A stretch of DNA of 64,000 bases, taken from positions 1,922,001 to 1,986,000 of the forward strand of contig NZ_CP026514.1 of assembly GCF_002953935.1 (NCBI RefSeq), read 5' to 3'. Position numbers and translations under genes: made by a program. Of the stretch, positions 59,722-64,000 are shown piece after piece. This DNA is from Arthrobacter sp. PGP41. Lineage in GTDB: Bacteria; Actinomycetota; Actinomycetes; Actinomycetales; Micrococcaceae. The notes under the pieces were generated by a model, which had not been told where the DNA came from, did not search any database, and was given only the letters and a program-made list of their open reading frames with translations. Position 1 is the stretch's first letter; each line of letters opens with the position of its first letter.

Positions 59722-62133
59722 CTAGACAGTTGTGAGTGGTTTGATCTTGATGGCAGCAATCCGCGCCCTCGTTTCCACAACGCTGTCAGGGTTCAGGGAG
59801 AGAGAATCTATCCCCTGGGCCACGAGCCATTCAGCGAAGTCGGGGTGATCGCTGGGCCCTTGGCCGCATATCCCGACGTATTTGCCCTGGGCTTTGCAAC
59901 TTTGGATGGCAAGGCTGATCAAGTGTTTTACGGCCTGGTTTCTTTCGTCGAAGCTTTCGGCAACCAGCGCTGAATCCCGGTCGAGTCCAAGCGTGAGCTG
60001 GGTCAGGTCGTTGGATCCGATGGAGAATCCGTCGAAGTGTTCGAGGAATTCGTCGGCCATCAATGCGTTGACCGGGAGCTCGCACATCATGATCACTTCC
60101 AGGCCGTTTGCCCCACGGTTCAGCCCGTTGGCCGCAAGCAAGTCAACAACGGCGCGCGCCTCAGGCACCGTGCGGACGAAGGGGACCATGAGTTTGATGT
60201 TGGTTAGCCCCATGATGTCGCGCACGTACTTCACTGCCTCGCATTCAAGCTCGAAGGCGGCCTGGAAGTCGGAAGAGACATAGCGCGCGGCTCCACGGAA
60301 TCCGATCATCGGGTTTTCCTCTTCGGGCTCGTACTGATTCCCGCCCAGAAGGTTCGCATATTCGTTGGACTTGAAATCTGAGAGCCGGATGATCACCGGG
60401 TGTGGGGCGAATGCTGCCCCGAGTGTGGCGATGCCCTCGGCCAAGCGCTGAATGTAGTAGTCGCGTGGGCCAGCGTAGGCTGCCATCCTGCGTCGGATTT
60501 CGGCCATGGCGGTTTCCGGAATGCCCGGCTGTTGCCCCGGGCCGCTTTCTTCCATCGCAAGCAATACCTTGGGATGGATGCCGATTTGGCGATTGATGAT
60601 GAATTCCAGCCGTGCCAGCCCTACACCGGCGTGGGGTAACCGGGCGAAGCTGAATGCCTGCTCGGGGGTGCCGACGTTCATCATGATCTTTGTGGGCAGC
60701 TCGCCAGTTTCTTCTGCGGTATTTTCTTCGATCTCGAAGTCGAGCTTTCCTTCAAAAACGAGTCCCGTTTCTCCACTGGCGCAGGAGACTGTCACTTCCG
60801 TGCCCTCGGAGAGTGCAGTGGTGGCGTTGCCGGTGCCTACGATTGCAGGGATGCCCAGTTCACGGGCGATGATTGCCGCATGGCAGGTGCGCCCGCCCCT
60901 GTTGGTGACGATGGCTGACGCCCGCTTCATGATCGGTTCCCAGTCAGGGTCGGTCATGTCGGCGACAAGGACCTCTCCTGGCTGAAACTGGGACATGTTC
61001 TCCAGCGAGCCAAGGACTCGGACTGTTCCGGCGCCGATGCGCTGTCCGATCGCGCGTCCTTCCAGGAGCACTTCACCCTGTTCCAACAGGCGGTACCTTG
61101 TCAGCAGTCCTGCCGGTTGCCGGGACTGGACCGTTTCAGGGCGTGCCTGGAGGATGTAAAGGCGTCCATCGGATCCATCCTTGCCCCATTCGATGTCCAT
61201 GGGGCGTCCGTAGTGCTGTTCGATTTTGAGCGCTTGCCGGGCGAGTTCATGGATTTCGTCATCGCTGATGCTGAACTGGTCACGGAGTTCGGCTGGGACG
61301 TCCTTGAATTCGACGTTACGCCCCGATTCCGCTTCGGCGTAAACCATCTGCACAGCTTTCCCGCCGAGGCCTCGCTTCAGGATGGCGGGCCGGCCTTCCC
61401 GGAGGCCGGGTTTGTATATGTAAAACTCGTCAGGATTCACCGCACCCTGAACCACTGCTTCGCCCAGTCCATACGACGAGGTGATGAAGACGGCTTCCTG
61501 GAATCCCGTCTCGGTGTCCATGGTGAACATGACACCCGATGCCGCGAGATCTGAGCGCACCATGCGCTGCACACCAGCTGAAATGGCTACATCCGCGTGT
61601 GTGAAGCCGTGGTGGACACGGTAGGCGATGGCGCGATCGTTATAGAGGGAAGCAAAAACTTCCTTGACGGAAACCAGGATGTTGTCGATACCGGAAACGT
61701 TGAGAAACGTTTCTTGCTGCCCAGCGAACGAGGCATCAGGAAGGTCTTCGGCGGTCGCGCTCGAGCGTACGGCCCAGGAGACCTGGTTCTCCGAAGCTGC
61801 AGCTACAAGAGTCTGATACGCGTCCCTGATTTCTTTTTCAAAGGATTCGGGGAAGGGTGCTGCGACGATCGCGGCCCTTATGCGGGCGCCAGTTACAGCC
61901 AAGGCCTCAACGTCAGTAACGTCCAAATCCGTGAGCTCTCGCTCGATCAGGTCCGTCAGACCCGCGGAGGCAAGGAAATGCCGGAAGGCATCCGCCGAGG
62001 TTGCAAACCCGGGAGGTATGTTGACGCCGGCGGCGGTCAGGTTCTGGATCATCTCGCCAAGCGAGGCATTCTTGCCTCCGACGCGATGAACGTCGTCCAT
62101 GCCTACTTCCGAAAACCACAAAATATTTCCCAC
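59722..62133 (-). CDS. ppsA: Phosphoenolpyruvate synthase
   Basis: This 803-residue enzyme converts pyruvate, ATP and water to PEP, AMP and phosphate, needed for growth on three-carbon and smaller compounds. GTG 62133 behind AAGGGA gives the family N-terminus ([19 protein letters not shown]); the frame is open to 62301. It has an N-terminal ATP-grasp domain, the phosphohistidine H418 in [15 protein letters not shown] with the neighbouring threonine that PpsR modifies, and a C-terminal PEP barrel ending [17 protein letters not shown] hairpin separates it from the E2 gene upstream. Confidence 0.95.
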   Translation of the reverse strand: MGNILWFSEVGMDDVHRVGGKNASLGEMIQNLTAAGVNIPPGFATSADAFRHFLASAGLTDLIERELTDLDVTDVEALAVTGARIRAAIVAAPFPESFEKEIRDAYQTLVAAASENQVSWAVRSSATAEDLPDASFAGQQETFLNVSGIDNILVSVKEVFASLYNDRAIAYRVHHGFTHADVAISAGVQRMVRSDLAASGVMFTMDTETGFQEAVFITSSYGLGEAVVQGAVNPDEFYIYKPGLREGRPAILKRGLGGKAVQMVYAEAESGRNVEFKDVPAELRDQFSISDDEIHELARQALKIEQHYGRPMDIEWGKDGSDGRLYILQARPETVQSRQPAGLLTRYRLLEQGEVLLEGRAIGQRIGAGTVRVLGSLENMSQFQPGEVLVADMTDPDWEPIMKRASAIVTNRGGRTCHAAIIARELGIPAIVGTGNATTALSEGTEVTVSCASGETGLVFEGKLDFEIEENTAEETGELPTKIMMNVGTPEQAFSFARLPHAGVGLARLEFIINRQIGIHPKVLLAMEESGPGQQPGIPETAMAEIRRRMAAYAGPRDYYIQRLAEGIATLGAAFAPHPVIIRLSDFKSNEYANLLGGNQYEPEEENPMIGFRGAARYVSSDFQAAFELECEAVKYVRDIMGLTNIKLMVPFVRTVPEARAVVDLLAANGLNRGANGLEVIMMCELPVNALMADEFLEHFDGFSIGSNDLTQLTLGLDRDSALVAESFDERNQAVKHLISLAIQSCKAQGKYVGICGQGPSDHPDFAEWLVAQGIDSLSLNPDSVVETRARIAAIKIKPLTTV

Positions 62134-62211
62134 TGAGTTCCCTTGCCGGTTGCGTGTCTGAGCCCGGCATGCCCCCACTGGGGTGCCGGAGCAGTTCGTT
62201 GTGTTTGTTTT

Positions 62212-62257
62212 GGAAGATGGTGTTCCTGTCGCGCCTGGACACGGAACACCATCTTCC
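62212..62257. terminator. Hairpin between E2 and ppsA genes
   Basis: GGAAGATGGTGTTCC (62212-62226) pairs perfectly with GGAACACCATCTTCC (62243-62257) over 16 bases. On the minus strand no T-run follows, so it may be an attenuator or an mRNA stabiliser and not a full stop. Confidence 0.55.
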
Positions 62258-62359
62258 TTTCCTCGGGGGACCGCCAGGAGGTCGTGGCGGGGCTCGGCCA
62301 CTCAGAAGACAGCTGAGTGGAACGGGCTACCCGGGGGATCGGGGTCCTGAAGCTCGCCC

Positions 62360-63625
62360 CTACTTGATTGCGCCCAGTCGGGTTGGATCGGAAAGGATCT
62401 CCCTCAGGGTGTTGAGGTAACGTGCGGCGTCCGCCCCGTCGGCGATCCGGTGATCCACGGTCAGACCGACTGTGCAGCCTGTCCGCACCCCAAAAGTGTC
62501 CTCGCCCGTGGCCATGACTTTCGGACCGACGGCTCCGCACGAAATGGCCGTGGACTGACGGGGGGTCAGCAAGGCGTTGAAAGAATCGACGCCGTAGGAT
62601 CCGAGGTTCGAAAACACCGCGGTCCCTCCCGACAGGGCTGCCAAGCTGGTTTTTCCCTCGCGCACTGCCTGGGCGGTTGAACGTACTTGCTCGTTCAACT
62701 CCAGGAGCGGGACCAGGTCCGGGTTGTGGAGCACTGGCGCCAAAAGGCCCCTTTCCGAATCAACGGCCAACCCGATGCCGATATGGGGATTCCGAACTAC
62801 GTTCGAGTCCTCCCAGTAGTCATTCAGATGATGGTGCGTGCGCAGGGCGAGTGCCTGGGCCTTGATGAGAATGGTCGTCCAACTTGCCCCTCCAAGGAGA
62901 GTCTTGCGGACCTTGGCCAGTCTGCTGAGGTCCACATCCGCGTATGCGGTGAACTGGGGGATGATCGCGGACGCCGACATGACCTTCGCCACCTGGGTAC
63001 GCATCCTCAGCCAGCCTTGGTCGACTCCTGTAACCGTCGCCGTCTGGGATGCCGGAACAACCTCCTGTGCTGGGCGCGCCGGCGTGGTGGGCTGGACCTG
63101 CTTGGGATGTACGGAGTTAGCAGAGAGTTGTTCGATGTCCTGGACGCGGACCGCGCCCCACGGACCGGTGCCTTTAACAGTTGCGAGATCGAGGTGGTCC
63201 TGCTCGGCCAGCCGGCGGGCGAGGGGGACGGCAGTTGGGCGGGAGACGGACGCCGGGGCGCTGTCCTGTGCGGGTTGAGCGGCCGGTGCCTCTGCGTTCT
63301 CGGGAACGGCCCCTCCGTCGGTTGCCTCAAGGGACGCCGTCGGTTCTGGCTGTCCGCCCAGGAGATCTCCAAACAGGTCTTCGGCCTCGGTGTTGATGAA
63401 AGCGATGGGGTCGCCGACTTTGATGACATCTTCGGGGGAGGCGACGATCCGGCTTAAGGTTCCGTCAACCGGGCTTTCAACCTCCATCTCCACCTTGTCC
63501 GTGGTGACCTCGCATACGGGCTCTCCGGCAGCGACGGCATCTCCGGCACCTTTGAACCAAGCGACCATGATGCCTTCTTCCATGGTCATGGACATCTTCG
63601 GCATGGTCAGTGGCATCTCGGCCAT
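62360..63625 (-). CDS. Dihydrolipoamide acyltransferase E2 of a 2-oxoacid or acetoin dehydrogenase
   Basis: This 421-residue protein has an N-terminal lipoyl domain (lipoyl lysine K44 in TTDKVEMEV), a proline/alanine linker, a short E3/E1-binding domain (PLARRLAEQDHLDLATVKGTG split over about 130-160) and a C-terminal catalytic domain. The catalytic H392 and D396 lie in VDHRIADG. It carries the acyl group from the E1 ThDP enzyme to CoA. The start lies one base after the E1-beta stop, so they are translationally linked. The nearby lipA could supply its cofactor. Confidence 0.9.
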   Translation of the reverse strand: MAEMPLTMPKMSMTMEEGIMVAWFKGAGDAVAAGEPVCEVTTDKVEMEVESPVDGTLSRIVASPEDVIKVGDPIAFINTEAEDLFGDLLGGQPEPTASLEATDGGAVPENAEAPAAQPAQDSAPASVSRPTAVPLARRLAEQDHLDLATVKGTGPWGAVRVQDIEQLSANSVHPKQVQPTTPARPAQEVVPASQTATVTGVDQGWLRMRTQVAKVMSASAIIPQFTAYADVDLSRLAKVRKTLLGGASWTTILIKAQALALRTHHHLNDYWEDSNVVRNPHIGIGLAVDSERGLLAPVLHNPDLVPLLELNEQVRSTAQAVREGKTSLAALSGGTAVFSNLGSYGVDSFNALLTPRQSTAISCGAVGPKVMATGEDTFGVRTGCTVGLTVDHRIADGADAARYLNTLREILSDPTRLGAIK

Positions 63626-63626
63626 G

Positions 63627-64000
63627 TCACCACTCCTTTACCATCTGGAGCGCCGCCTTGACGATGTCGTCGGTTTGGGGCACCGACGCCTTCTCGAGTT
63701 GAGGGGCGTAAGGGATGGGGATGTCCAGTCCTGCGAGCCTCTTGATGGGCGCCCGCAGGTGAACGAACGCTTCCGACTCGGAGATGATGGCAGCGACTTC
63801 GGACATGAAACCCAGCGTCCGTACTGCTTCCTGAACCAGGAGGACACGTCCGGTCTCCATCACCGACTTCAGAATGGTCTCTTCATCCAGGGGTTTCAGG
63901 GTTCTGGGATCGATGACGGTTGCTTCGATGCCGGCGGCCGCCAGCTCTTCGGCTGCTTCAAGAGCGCGTGATACTTCGATGCCGGTTGCGAGGATTGTGA
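63627..64000 (-). CDS. E1 beta subunit of a 2-oxoacid or acetoin dehydrogenase, C-terminal part
   Basis: The frame is open to the window end, so the gene begins beyond 64000 and only the last 123 codons are seen. They read [49 protein letters not shown] and [19 protein letters not shown]. These are hallmark C-terminal segments of transketolase-type E1 beta subunits (PdhB, AcoB, BkdA2). E1 alpha is expected further upstream, outside the window. Confidence 0.9.
   Translation of the reverse strand, partial: TILATGIEVSRALEAAEELAAAGIEATVIDPRTLKPLDEETILKSVMETGRVLLVQEAVRTLGFMSEVAAIISESEAFVHLRAPIKRLAGLDIPIPYAPQLEKASVPQTDDIVKAALQMVKEW

Noticed and set aside
1..64000. CRISPR arrays, intact transposases, integrases and complete tRNA or rRNA genes
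   Set aside because: None were seen on reading both strands; no regularly spaced repeats and no transposase or recombinase motifs appear among the plausible proteins.

Overview
The window reads as chromosomal DNA of a high-GC Gram-positive bacterium. Arthrobacter or a close Micrococcaceae relative is the best guess. The reasons are strong GC bias at third codon positions, DUF4192 proteins (an actinobacterial family), frequent GTG and TTG starts behind GGAG-type ribosome binding sites, and the many small catabolic operons. No database search was possible, so the genus is an inference.

Layout. (1) 1-1815: the end of a DHA2-type drug exporter and a first DUF4192 gene. (2) 1815-6050: a gene-poor stretch with two short proteins of one unnamed family, tRNA-like scraps, palindromes and two orphan operator-like sites. 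(3) 6055-22418: a TetR repressor, an AcoR-like activator and a catabolic run: 2-hydroxyacid dehydrogenase, class III aminotransferase, fumarylacetoacetase-family enzyme, hydantoinase A and B homologues, Gfo/Idh dehydrogenase, IolD-like ThDP enzyme, aldehyde dehydrogenase and a stand-alone tryptophan synthase beta chain. (4) 22510-31202: flavin monooxygenase, two SDRs, aldehyde dehydrogenase, a second AcoR-like activator and an APC permease. (5) 31310-38959: a sugar-acid style set (Gfo/Idh, SDR, IlvD/Edd dehydratase, 2-hydroxyacid dehydrogenase, APC permease, Gfo/Idh). (6) 39601-45774: a CUT2 sugar ABC importer and a large FAD/Fe-S 2-hydroxyacid dehydrogenase. (7) 46057-49978: a second TetR, a third APC permease and two tandem SDRs. 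(8) 50040-52993: an antitoxin scrap, a second DUF4192 gene about 93 percent identical to the first, and a decayed lytic transglycosylase. (9) 52994-64000, all on the minus strand: an alpha-keto acid/aldehyde pair, lipoate synthase, serine hydrolase, a third short family protein, PpsR, PEP synthase, and E2 and E1-beta of a 2-oxoacid or acetoin dehydrogenase.

The roughly 48 kb between the two DUF4192 copies behaves like one accessory catabolic island. Its parts are tied together by two recurring DNA motifs. One is a 14-bp dyad, CTAACG-NN-CGTTAG, in the -35/-10 spacer of three promoters next to the two related TetR genes. The other is a 17-bp dyad, TGTYYCA-N3-TGRNACR, at seven intergenic places, several in front of catabolic operons; the two AcoR-like activators are the obvious candidates to read it. 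The enzyme mix suggests uptake and breakdown of polyols or sugar acids, possibly nitrogen-bearing ones such as aminocyclitols. The substrate is not shown by the sequence.
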